Shown: in pieces, positions 26,238 through 34,689 of the stretch | Layout: every line of letters begins with the position of its first letter | How positions within the stretch are numbered: position 1 is the first letter of the stretch | Assembly (NCBI GenBank): GCA_963575745.1 | Contig: CAUYUJ010015504.1 | Coordinates: 1 to 64,000 of the forward strand | DNA length: 64,000 nt | Origin: Prorocentrum cordatum | Taxonomy: Eukaryota > Sar > Dinophyceae > Prorocentrales > Prorocentraceae | Direction of reading: 5' to 3' | The notes under the pieces: model-generated | What the model saw: the letters and a program-made list of their open reading frames with translations, nothing else | Told to the model about the DNA's origin: nothing | The model's database searches: none | Translations under genes and position numbers: made by a program

Positions 26238-28628
26238 ATGGGATTCCTGGTGGGCCTGGTGGCCCCGGACCAGAGCAAGGCGCGTGGCCATGACTACAGC
26301 ATCATGGCGGTGAACCCCCTCGGCGTCGTCGTCTCGGGGGCCGCGCTGTCGGACGAGCTCCGGAGTGCCGCCCACAACATCCTGTACACGGTGGTGAACG
26401 AGCTGGACAGCGAGGACCTCGTCGAGGTGGTCAACCACGACCACGAAGCAGCCCCGTGCATCGCGGCGGCTTGCTTGGCCGCGGGGGCGAGCGAGGACCA
26501 CGGCCAGCTGGTGATCGTCGACGGCAAGCGGGGTGCGTGGGGGGTGGGCGCGGGGCCGAATATCAAGGTCCAGCGCCAGGCGGCCAAGCTGGCGCTCGCC
26601 TTGGCCCAGTTCCAGGGGCAGCCCATGCCGGAGCTCCGCGAGCTCTGCAAGCACAACAAGGGGCTGCTCGACATGATGCGCACAGTGGACGCGGAGGCGG
26701 TCGTGGAGCTCACCGACGACGACGCCTCGAGCAGGGGCGAGGGGAAGTCGACCCCAGCCCCGGTCCTCGAGGCGGGAGAGGACGCGGTCACCGCGGCGCT
26801 TGCGCGTGCGGCCATCCAGGCTGCCGCGCGGCGCCAGAGCAAAGGCGCTCCAAAGGCGCGCCCGCGGCCCGCGCGGTCGCCGGGCCAGGAGCGCCTCGCC
26901 GAAGAGGTCCGCAAGCGCGAGAGGCGCCCTGCGCCCTTGCGCTCGCCTTCGCGCGCGAGGCGCCGCGATCGCGAGCGCGATGCGCCTCGCGATCGCGGGC
27001 GCAGGGGACAGGAGGAGGAGGCCGTCTTGAAACCCAAGACGGGCGGCGCCCCCCCGAAGGCCGACATCGTGAAGCGTGAGGCCGTCCTGAAGCCCAAGAG
27101 CGGGGGGGCGCCGCCGCGGTTCTTCGAGGTGAAGACCGAGGTGGAGGAGGCGCCAGGCGCGGGGGACGGTCCGCCCCAGCGCCAGCCGCGCTCGAGGAGC
27201 CGCCGTAGGCGCAAGGAGGAGCAGCGCCAGGGCGCCCAGCAGCAGCCCAGTGACCAGCACGACGAGGGCGAGTCCATCAACCGCATCGAGCGGGTACCGC
27301 ACCACGTCGATGCCGAGGTGGTCAGGCAGGTGGTCGTGCCCTTCGGGGTCGTCAAACACATCGCCTTCCTGTACGACCACCGCCACAAGCGGGGGCCGTG
27401 CGTGCTGGTGGAGTTCCAGCGCCGCGCTGACGCAAAGCGCGCGCGGGAGTGCATGAGGTCGAACTATCGGTTCTACAAGACGGACCCGTGCACGGTGGTC
27501 ACGGAGAGGGCGAGCCGGCCTCGCGGCCCTGACCCAGGCAGCGACGGGGAGGATGGGCCGACCATCCAGCCGCCTGCCTGCCCGACATGCGCACTCAAGA
27601 TGCGCTGGAGCTCCTTTGACCCGGGAGACGGTTGGGGTTGCGAGATGTGCCCCGCGGGCGGAGCTAACAGCGGAGCCCTGCGGGGGCACTGTAAGGGGTG
27701 CGACGTGAGCTACTGCGAGGCTTGCCGCGTCGCCTTCGGCAAACTTTTTTTTTTTTTTTTTATCTTTTTTTTTTTTTTTTTTTTTTTCTTTTTTTTTTAT
27801 TTTTTTTTTTTTTGTTTTTTTTTTTCTTTCCTGTTTTTTGTTTTTTTTTTTTTTTTTTTTTTTCTTGATTTTTTTTATCTTTTTTATTTACTTTTTTTTT
27901 TTTTTTTTTACTGCGAGGATTGCCGCGTCGCCTTCGGCAAACCCAAGACGGTGGTGGAGAAGGCCCGGCGGAGCGGCCACACCGTGCGGGAGGCGCCGGG
28001 CCCCAGTGTCGGCCATGGCGAGCGCCCCAGCACGGGTGCCACGGGAGCGGGGGCTGAGGGGGACCGCCCGCCGGGCGACCTCAGCTGGCCCAAGCGTGAG
28101 AGGTCGCCCAGCCGCCACCGGCCCAAGCGCGAGAGGTCGCCCAGCCACAGTCTGGCGCGGGACCCAGCGTGGGCGCGGCGCGGCGACACCCCGCCCGGCC
28201 GCGCGCGGCGTAAGACCGGGAAGCACGCTGGGCAGCTTCGCGCTCCTCGCGGCGGCTGGTACGAGCAGGAGGAAAAGCGGCGGCGTGCTGCCGCCGCGGA
28301 GGCTGCCGCGGGCGGGGGTGGGATCCCAGCCTGGCGTGGCAAGGGCGCGGGCGACAAGGGCGGCAAGGGCGGCAAGGACAAGGGCAAGTACTCCGGCAAG
28401 GCCGCCAAGGGCTCCAAGAGCGGCGGCAAGGGCGACAAGAGCGGCAAGGGCGGCCGCTCCAAGGGCGACCAGGGCAGCCGCGGCCGGAGTGAGCGCGACT
28501 GGCCCAGCGCGGACGGTCGCGCGTCGAGGGGCGGCGATGGCAGCAGCCCCCGGGACCCCAGTGAGCGCGGCGGAGACCGCAGCGGAGGCGAGAGCCGCGA
28601 CCGCCGGGGGAACACGCCCTCCATCTAG
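26238..28628 (+). CDS. Element 2 accessory nucleic-acid-binding protein: RRM-like segment, Cys clusters, Lys/Gly tail; interrupted by a T tract
   Basis: ATG at 26238 (MGFLVGLVAPDQSKARG) begins a clearly different protein, although the frame is open from the recombinase and a fusion is possible. An N-terminal domain (~26260-26620) ends in 'KVQRQAAKLALALAQF', helical and faintly like a dsRNA-binding fold. Arg/Glu-rich low complexity follows, with a repeated 'EAVLKPK-GGAPP' motif. An RRM-like segment (27285-27500) has 'INRIERVPHHVDAEVV' and 'GPCVLVEFQRRADAKRA' at RNP2 and RNP1 positions. Two Cys clusters (CPTC, CEMC, CKGC, YCEAC) suggest a zinc-binding module, cut by a T tract at 27745-27908. 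The tail has RSPS repeats and Lys/Gly repeats (GDKGGKGGKDKGK). Confidence 0.65.
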   Translation: MGFLVGLVAPDQSKARGHDYSIMAVNPLGVVVSGAALSDELRSAAHNILYTVVNELDSEDLVEVVNHDHEAAPCIAAACLAAGASEDHGQLVIVDGKRGAWGVGAGPNIKVQRQAAKLALALAQFQGQPMPELRELCKHNKGLLDMMRTVDAEAVVELTDDDASSRGEGKSTPAPVLEAGEDAVTAALARAAIQAAARRQSKGAPKARPRPARSPGQERLAEEVRKRERRPAPLRSPSRARRRDRERDAPRDRGRRGQEEEAVLKPKTGGAPPKADIVKREAVLKPKSGGAPPRFFEVKTEVEEAPGAGDGPPQRQPRSRSRRRRKEEQRQGAQQQPSDQHDEGESINRIERVPHHVDAEVVRQVVVPFGVVKHIAFLYDHRHKRGPCVLVEFQRRADAKRARECMRSNYRFYKTDPCTVVTERASRPRGPDPGSDGEDGPTIQPPACPTCALKMRWSSFDPGDGWGCEMCPAGGANSGALRGHCKGCDVSYCEACRVAFGKLFFFFFIFFFFFFFFFFFYFFFFCFFFSFLFFVFFFFFFFLDFFYLFYLLFFFFFYCEDCRVAFGKPKTVVEKARRSGHTVREAPGPSVGHGERPSTGATGAGAEGDRPPGDLSWPKRERSPSRHRPKRERSPSHSLARDPAWARRGDTPPGRARRKTGKHAGQLRAPRGGWYEQEEKRRRAAAAEAAAGGGGIPAWRGKGAGDKGGKGGKDKGKYSGKAAKGSKSGGKGDKSGKGGRSKGDQGSRGRSERDWPSADGRASRGGDGSSPRDPSERGGDRSGGESRDRRGNTPSI
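27711..27744 (+). repeat. Left copy of the 34-bp duplication around a T tract
   Basis: It matches 27909-27942 at 33 of 34 bases (one C/A difference). It encodes 'YCEACRVAFGK', which is repeated after the tract as 'YCEDCRVAFGK'. Confidence 0.92.
27745..27908. repeat. T tract inside the zinc-cluster coding region
   Basis: 164 bp of nearly pure T with scattered A, G and C, flanked by the direct 34-bp duplication. The arrangement resembles insertion of a poly(A) cDNA in minus orientation with target-site duplication. Confidence 0.9.
27909..27942 (+). repeat. Right copy of the 34-bp duplication around a T tract
   Basis: Partner of 27711-27744. Confidence 0.92.
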
Positions 28629-28726
28629 GCGCGGAGCTCCCCCCCCCCGTACCCCGACGCCAGCGCCCGCGGCATCGCGGGCGCGGGCTGACGGCGGCGG
28701 CCTGTGAGTGAGTCGGCCCTCCTCTC

Positions 28727-28875
28727 AGCCCACCGTGCGCAGGTGGCGCCTGCGATCCTTGAGCCTACGGTGCGCAGGTGGCGCCTGCGAGCTTGTTTCT
28801 TTTAGCCTACGGTACGCAGGTGGCGCCTGCGATCTCTTTCTTTAGCCTACGGTACGCAGGTGGCGCCTGCGATCC
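28727..28875 (+). repeat. Four tandem hairpin units in the element 2 3' region
   Basis: Units starting at 28727, 28762, 28804 and 28844 read AGCCTACGGTACGCAGG followed by TGGCGCCTGCG. Each can form the stem CGCAGG/CCTGCG around TGGCG. They lie 100 bp after the last ORF and may be an RNA structure or recombination sites. Confidence 0.75.
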
Positions 28876-29189
28876 TCCCTCTTGGAGGAGTTTAACGCTG
28901 CGCGCACGTCGCGTGCTTCCTGGACCCGGCCGTGCTGCGCGTCTTGCGCGCCGTGCGGTCGGGGCCACACTTGCGCTCTGCGCCCGGCGCCTCGTGCGCC
29001 GCCACCCTTTTCGGTTCTTTTGCGCGCATCGCGCGCGCGCCGCGCCCGCGCTCTGGGTGCGCGGGCGCGGAAGGCCTCAAGGTTGCAGGCAAGTGGCCGC
29101 GCGCGCGAGACTCTTGCAGCCTCTGATCCCGCCCTCGCACTCGGGCGGGGCGCCCCCCCGCGCGCGCGGCTGCGTCTTTCTTTTCTCAT
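28876..29189 (+). other. GC-rich untranslated 3' region of element 2
   Basis: About 310 bp rich in GCGCGC runs. I see no ORF, RNA gene or repeat in it. Confidence 0.6.
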
Positions 29190-29400
29190 GGCCGAGCGGC
29201 CGCAGGCGTGCCAGAGCGCGAGCGCGCGGGCAGTCAGGGCCCACGCGCTCGCGTTGAGCGTGGGGCCACCAGGGCCCACGCTCGGCGGAGATGCGCGTCG
29301 CCACGCTGCCATGAAAATACCATCGCCCTGTCCTGGTCCCTCTCTCGTCCTCTCCTCTCCTCCTCCTCCTCCGTTGAGTGCACGCGTATCTCACTTAACT
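29190..29400 (+). repeat. Element 2 split direct repeat, B1
   Basis: 211 bp with about four differences from 29541-29751 (offset 351). It includes a dyad near GGGCCCACGCTC and ends CTCACTTAACT. Confidence 0.93.
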
Positions 29401-29540
29401 TGTATAGTCTGATTGGTTGTAGACTGCAGGTTAAGTGGGAGGGGGTGTGGGCTCAGGTAGCCATTTTGGGTCCGTAGCGTTCGGCTCTGGCCGACGCGCG
29501 GGTGCCCACCCACCCCGCTTTGCTCCCAGACGCCTGCGTC
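29401..29540 (+). repeat. Element 2 A2 segment
   Basis: The first 104 bp equal A1 exactly; the last 36 bp (CCCACCCACCCC...) are not found at the 5' end. It carries the spliced-leader-like segment at 29457-29469. Confidence 0.92.
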
Positions 29541-29751
29541 GGCCGAGCGGCCACAGGCGTGCCAGAGCGCGAGCGCGCGGGCCGTCAGGGCCCACGCGCT
29601 CGCGTTGAGCGTGGGGCCACCAGGGCCCACGCTCGGCGGAGATGCGCGTCGCCACGCTGCCATGAAAATACCATCGCCCTGTCCTGGTCCCTCTCTCGTC
29701 CCCTCCTCTTCTCCTCCTCCTCCGTTGAGTGCACGCGTATCTCACTTAACT
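29541..29751 (+). repeat. Element 2 split direct repeat, B2 and right end
   Basis: Partner of B1. The shared sequence ends at CTTAACT, taken as the element end. Confidence 0.92.
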
Positions 29752-30180
29752 CCTTGTGTTGGATCGACGCTGGCTGACATAGCGCGGGGAGGAAAAGGAA
29801 GAGCAGGAGGGAAAGGAAGAGGATGTGGAGGGGGTGAAGGAGGACAAAAACGAGGAGGAAGGGAAAAGCTAACTGCGTTCGTGCCACATCTCACATCCCA
29901 CTCCTCCCAACCATCCCTTCACATGTCGCTGTTGTTTCTCCATCCGCCGACGCGTGCCATTGTCGGACCTGGAATCCCAAAGACGACCACATCGTGTGAT
30001 GCGCAATCAGAAAATGAAGCTACGTACGTTGGAGAAGGGGGTGGTGGATGTGCAGGGGAGGTGATCAAGAGGAACAGGAGGAGGAGGAGGAAGGAGGAGG
30101 AGGAGGAGGACTAAAAGCAGCAGCAGAGGCTGGAGCGGAAGGAGCGGGAGAAGCGGGAGGACCAGGGGAAGGCGGACGGG
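29752..30180. other. Non-coding stretch with GGA-rich patches
   Basis: No gene seen. A short segment near 29870-29935 (GCGTTCGTGCCACATCTCACATCCCA) is split over a dispersed family also at 55405-55475 and 62840-62910, and inverted at 7438-7468. Confidence 0.55.
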
Positions 30181-30290
30181 AAAACGAGGGGTTGGGGCGA
30201 GAGCGCCATGCTGAACGACGGGAGCAGAGCGCCGATCTGAAGATGTGGCCCACGCGGCAACAGGAGAAACATCTGGAAACACCGACAGCA
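30181..30290 (+). repeat. Dispersed repeat family 'AACGACGG', + copy
   Basis: Shares GCTGAACGACGGGAGCA, GCGCCGATC and GGCCCACGC with 55770-55880 and, inverted, 6755-6965. Confidence 0.7.
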
Positions 30291-30317
30291 ATCGGAGTCT
30301 GCAAAGAATGCGAAACA

Positions 30318-30365
30318 TTATCCCGGCGAAGGACCCAACCATATGCAAGTGTGAGAACCGCAGGG
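30318..30365 (+). repeat. Conserved flank of the 89-bp satellite, + copy
   Basis: GGCGAAGGACCCAACCATA and AGTGTGAGAACCGCA are the reverse complement of the flank seen at 11880-11935. Confidence 0.65.
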
Positions 30366-32755
30366 GTGCGCCAAAATGGGGCGGGGCCGCCATGCGAACC
30401 CTGCCAGTGGGGCCTTCGTAGGAATTCCCTATGGGGCCACGAACCGTGTGATGAGTGCGCCAGAATGGGGCGGGGCCGCCATGCGAACCTTGCCAGTGGG
30501 GCCTTCGGTGGAGCTCCCCATGTATGGGGCCACGAAACGTGTGATGGATGCGCCACAATGGGATCGGACCGCCATGCGAACCCTGCCACTGGGGCCTTCC
30601 GCGGAGCTCCCTGTGGGGCCACGAACCGTGCGAGGGGTGTGCCAGAATGGGGCGGTGGTGTCATGCGAGCCGTGTGAGGGGTGCGCCAGAATTGTGCGGG
30701 GCCGCCATGCGAACCCTGCCACTGGGGCCTTCGGTGGAGTTCCCTATGGGGCCACGAACCGTGTGAGGGGTGCGCCAGAATGGGGCGGTGGTGTCATGCG
30801 AACCCTGCCAGTGGGGCCTTTGGTGGAGCTCCATGTGGGGGCACGAACCGTGTGAGGGGTGCGCCAGAATGGGGCGGGGCCGCCATGTGAACCCTGCCAC
30901 TGGGGCCTTCGGTGGAGTTCCCTGTGGGGCCACGAACCGTGTGAGGGGTGCACCAGAAATGGGCAGGGCCGCCATGCGAACCCTGCCACTGGGGCCGTTG
31001 GTGGAATTCCCTATAGGGCCACGAACCGTGTGTGCGCCAAAATGGCACGGGGTTGCCATGCGAACCATGCCACTGGGGCCTTCAGTGGAGCTCCCTATGG
31101 GGCCACGAACCGTGTGAGGGGTGCGCCGAAATGGGGCGGGGCCGCCATGCGAACCCTGCCAGTGGGGCCTTCGGTGGAGCTCCCTATGGGGCCACGAACC
31201 GTGTGAGGGGTACGCCAAAATGCGGCGCGGCCGCCATGCGAACCTTGCCACTGGGGCCTTCGGTGGAGCTCCCCCTACGGGGCCACGAACCGTGTAAGGG
31301 GTGCGCCAAAATGGCGCGGGGCCGCCATTCGAACCCTGCCACTGGGGCTTTCGGTGGAAATCCTTCTGGGCCACGAAACGCTGTACTGGGTGGATGAAGC
31401 GCAAGGGAGGAAGGAGGAGGGGGAGGGGAGGCAGCGGGAGAAGGAAGGAAGGAAGGAAGGAAGGAGGACGCGGGCGCTGTCTTTTCAAAACGAGGACCCA
31501 ACACCACAGGATGGTTGGGAACAAAAGCTGCTGACAACGACGCTCCGACAATTTGCGATAGTGACGACTTTCCAGACTCTGGACTCCCGTGACACTGAGC
31601 GCGGTACGAACCATCCCATTGGGACCTTCGGTGGAACTCCTTGTGGGGTCACGAACCGTGTGAGGGGTGTTCCGAAATCGAAGCGGCGGTGCCATGCGAA
31701 CCCTGCCATTGGGGCCTTCGGTGGAGCTCCCTATGGGGCCACGAACCGTGCGGTTGGGGGGCCGCGAGAATTGGGCGGTGGTGCCATGCGAACCTTGCCT
31801 TGAGGCCGTCGGTGGAACTCTCTATGGGGCGACGAACCGTGTGAGGGGTGCGCCAGAATGGGGCGGTGGTGCCATGCGAACCCTGCCACTGAGGCCTTCG
31901 GTGGATTTCCCTATGGGGCCACGAACTGTGCGGGGGGGGGGCGCCAGAACGGGGCGGGGCCGCCATGCGAACCCTGCCACTGGGGCTTTCGGTGGAGCTC
32001 CCCCTATGGGGCCACGAACCGTGTGAGGGGTGCGCCAGAATGAGGCGGTGGTGCCATGCGAACCCTGCCACTGGGGCCTTCGGCGGAACTCCCTATGGGG
32101 CGACGAACCGTGTGAGGGGTGCGCCAGAATGGGGCGGTGGTGCCATGCGAACCCTGCCACTGAGGCCTTCGGTGGATCTCCCTATGAGGCCACGAACTGT
32201 GCGGGGGGGGTGCGCCAGAATGGGGCGGGGCCGCCATGCGAACCCTGCCACTGGGGCCTTCGGTGGAGATCCCCCTATGGGGCCACGAACCGTGTGAGGG
32301 GTGCGCCAGAATGGGGCGGTGGTGCCATGCGAACCCTGCCACTGGGGCCTTCGATGGAGCTCCCTGTGGGGCCACGAATCGTGTGAGGCGTGCGCCAGGA
32401 TGGGGCGGTGGTGCCGTGCGAACCCTGCCACTGGGGCCTTCGGTGGAGCTCCCTATGGGGCCACGAACCGTGTGAGGGGTGCGCCAGAACGGGGCGGCGG
32501 TGCCATGCGAACCCTGCCGCAAGGGCCATCGCTCCCTATGAGGCCACGAACCGTGTGAGGGGTGTGCCAGAATGGGGCGGCGCTGCCATGCGAACCCTGC
32601 CACTGGGGCCTTCGGTGGAGCTCCCTATGGGGCCACGAACCGTGTGAGGGGTGCGCCAAAATGGGCGCGGTGGTGCCATGCGAACCCTGCCACTGGGGCC
32701 TTCGGTGGAGCTCCGTGTGGGGCCGCCAAACGCGTGAGGGGTGTGCCGAAACAGA
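30366..32755 (+). repeat. 89-bp satellite array, second block (~25 units)
   Basis: Units of 89 bp contain GCCATGCGAACCCTGCCAC, GGCCTTCGGTGGAGCTCC and GGGGCCACGAACCGTG. The landmark spacing is 89 (30681, 30770, 30859). The array is interrupted at about 31390-31600 by unrelated sequence. The 89-bp period is not a multiple of 3, so each frame recurs every three units and gives false ORFs on both strands. Confidence 0.95.
31390..31600. repeat. Interruption of the satellite array, related to 32750-32900
   Basis: Both contain a GGA/GGAAGG-rich patch followed by AAAACGAGGACCCAACACC and ACAGGANGGTTGGGAA. It is a shared insert or array boundary. Confidence 0.65.
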
Positions 32756-33380
32756 GACATTCGGAGGGCAGAGGCAAGGAGGGGGAGGAGAAGAAGGAGG
32801 AGGAGGAGGAGGGGGAGAGGAGGGAGGAAGGAGGAGACGCGCCGCACCATCTCTTCAAAACGAGGACCCAACACCACAGGACGGTTGGGAAATATGTGTT
32901 TGAAATCCTGTGTATGACAAGCAGTACGCGGAAAGAGCCGAATATCTTCCGGACAGGGTCAAGGGACAGTGGAGAGTAGTTCTCATAATGCCAGGGGGGA
33001 CGATCTCGCGGAGGTAGCAGGAGAGGAGGACAAAGGTGAGAAGGGGGAAGGATCAACGAGGAGGAGTGGCAAAAGCAACAGCTATCTCCGGTGCCTGTCC
33101 TCAGGTTCAAGCGCTTGATGGATATGCCCACCATGCGTGAGGCGCGCCGCCATCGCAAAATGGATTCTCCGCATGCTGAGCATGCAGTTCTCTCCCCACG
33201 GTCAGCCAGATGTGTTCTTCACGTTTTGTTCAATCTGCTTCTATGTACGGCTTCCCCTCCGCTTGTCCTAGAGATCTTAACGCCTTTTTTTCCAGACTTC
33301 TTCCCTCGTGCGCCCTGACCTGGAATTCGAGGCGAATCCCGCCGTGGGGGAGGAGGGGGAGGCCATTAGTCTGACGGATT
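32756..33380. other. Array boundary and non-coding stretch
   Basis: It contains the second copy of the GAGGACCCAACACCACAGG segment (32860-32880). Beyond that I see no gene. Confidence 0.5.
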
Positions 33381-33840
33381 GGGGGTGGGCGGGGGAAGCG
33401 TGCTAGAGGTTGCCACTTCGAAGCAGGGCAGGCTTCCCGCAGGGCCCCGACGCTCATTCAAAGCGTGTCCGCACCCGGTGCCAGCTCAGCACGCACTGGC
33501 GGAGCCTGTTGAGCAGATGAGCCGACGAGCGCGCCACAGGACGAGGGCGGCGAGCAGGCGCGGCGGAGGTGGGGGAGGCCGCGGAGGGGCCAGAGGAGAA
33601 CGCGCCGCCCTGACAGACCCGCGCACGAGCCCCGAAGGGAGGAGGGCAGGAGTTGCGGAAGGCCCGTGGAGGGCTCCTCCTCGGCTGCGTCTGGGGCGCT
33701 TCTGGGAGGCATCTGGGGAGGCGGAGCCCCTCGGCGCACCCCAGCGGCCACCCCGCCGCTCTGCCAGGGTCCGCCAGGGTGCGCGCTGGATGCTTCGTCT
33801 CCCTTGTCAGTGGAGCGCAGGGGCGGCCGGACTCGGCCTA
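33381..33840. other. GC-rich stretch without a supported gene
   Basis: Open frames exist on both strands but have no recognisable domain, and they run into the GGA array. Confidence 0.5.
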
Positions 33841-34250
33841 AGGAGCAGGAGCAGGACCAGGAGGAGCAGGAGGAGGAGGAGGAGGAGGGGGAGGAGGAGG
33901 GGGTAGGAGGAGGGGAGAGGAGGAGGAGCAGGACCAGGAGAAGCAGGTCCAGGAGGAGAGAGGAGGGGAGGAGGAGGAGGGAGGAGGAGGAGGAGGAGGA
34001 GGAGAGGAGGAGGAGGAAAGGAGGAGGAAAAGGAGGAGGAAAGGGGAGGAGGAAAGGAGGAGGAAGGAGGAGGAAAGCAGGGAGGAGAAGAAGGAGGAGG
34101 AGGAGGAGGAGGAGGAGGAAAGGAGAAGGAGGAGGAGGAGGAGGAGGAGGAGGAGGAGGAGGCAGCAGGAGGAAGAGGAAGGAGGAGGAGAGAGGAGGAG
34201 GAGGAGGAGGAGGAGGAGGAGGAGGAGGCAGTGGAGGCGCAGCGGCGCGG
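33841..34250. repeat. GGA/GGAGGAA microsatellite, ~400 bp
   Basis: GAGGAGGA arrays with a few AGG/CAG interruptions. All ORFs here are low complexity. Confidence 0.95.
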
Positions 34251-34337
34251 GCGGGCGGGGCGGCCACGGCCACGCGGGTGCCGGGGGGGCGGGGTCGGTC
34301 TCGGCCGGCGGGCTGTGCCCAGCAGGAGGGCAGCCAT

Positions 34338-34342
34338 GAGGC

Positions 34343-34376
<34 letters not shown>

Positions 34377-34395
34377 TACGACGACGACGACCCCG
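34338..34395. repeat. GAC microsatellite
   Basis: GACGAC run (poly-Asp in one frame). Confidence 0.9.
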
Positions 34396-34689
34396 CCGAG
34401 GAGCTCGAAGCACCGCGGCGACGGCAACAGCGGCGACGGCGACGACGGCGAGCCTCCGAGCGGTTCGAGCCTCGGGGGCGACGGCGGCGACGGCGACGAC
34501 GACGAGCCTGAGAGGAGCTCGAGCCGCGGCTGCCCCGTCCCCTAAAGGCAACCCGCTGGGGAGTACCCGCACCCTGGGGGTGGGGTGGGGGGGCGGGAAA
34601 CTGGGGGGGGGCCCCCGTGGGGGGGGGAGGCAAGACGGGGGAAGGCCAGTAAGGTTCCAGTGTTGGTTTTTGATTCGGATGTCATTGTT

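Larger units (their letters stand above)
13606..29751 (+). mobile_element. Element 2: 16.1-kb YR retrotransposon with complete A1...B1-A2-B2 repeats
   Basis: A 104-bp segment at 13606-13709 recurs without a mismatch at 29401-29504, between two 211-bp copies at 29190-29400 and 29541-29751. This is the full split-direct-repeat layout of PAT/Ngaro-like YR elements, and the internal ORFs (gag-like, MTase, RT, RNase H, second MTase, YR, accessory RNA-binding ORF) agree. The element is very long for this class. The B copies differ at about four positions. Coding lesions include a TAG at 22208, frame changes near 19150 and 23450, missing RT aspartates and three T-rich tracts. Confidence 0.9.

Noticed and set aside
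31030-31055. GCCAAAATGGC, resembling a reverse-complement spliced leader
   Set aside because: It is a variant of the satellite unit (CGCCAGAATGG), so the match is by chance.
30366-32750. Many ORFs of 60-200 residues on both strands
   Set aside because: They are frames through the 89-bp satellite; start and stop positions follow the repeat period.
30366-32755. Possible CRISPR-like or tRNA-like array because of regular units with GCGAACCC
   Set aside because: Units are contiguous with no unique spacers, no cloverleaf can be drawn, and the context is eukaryotic.
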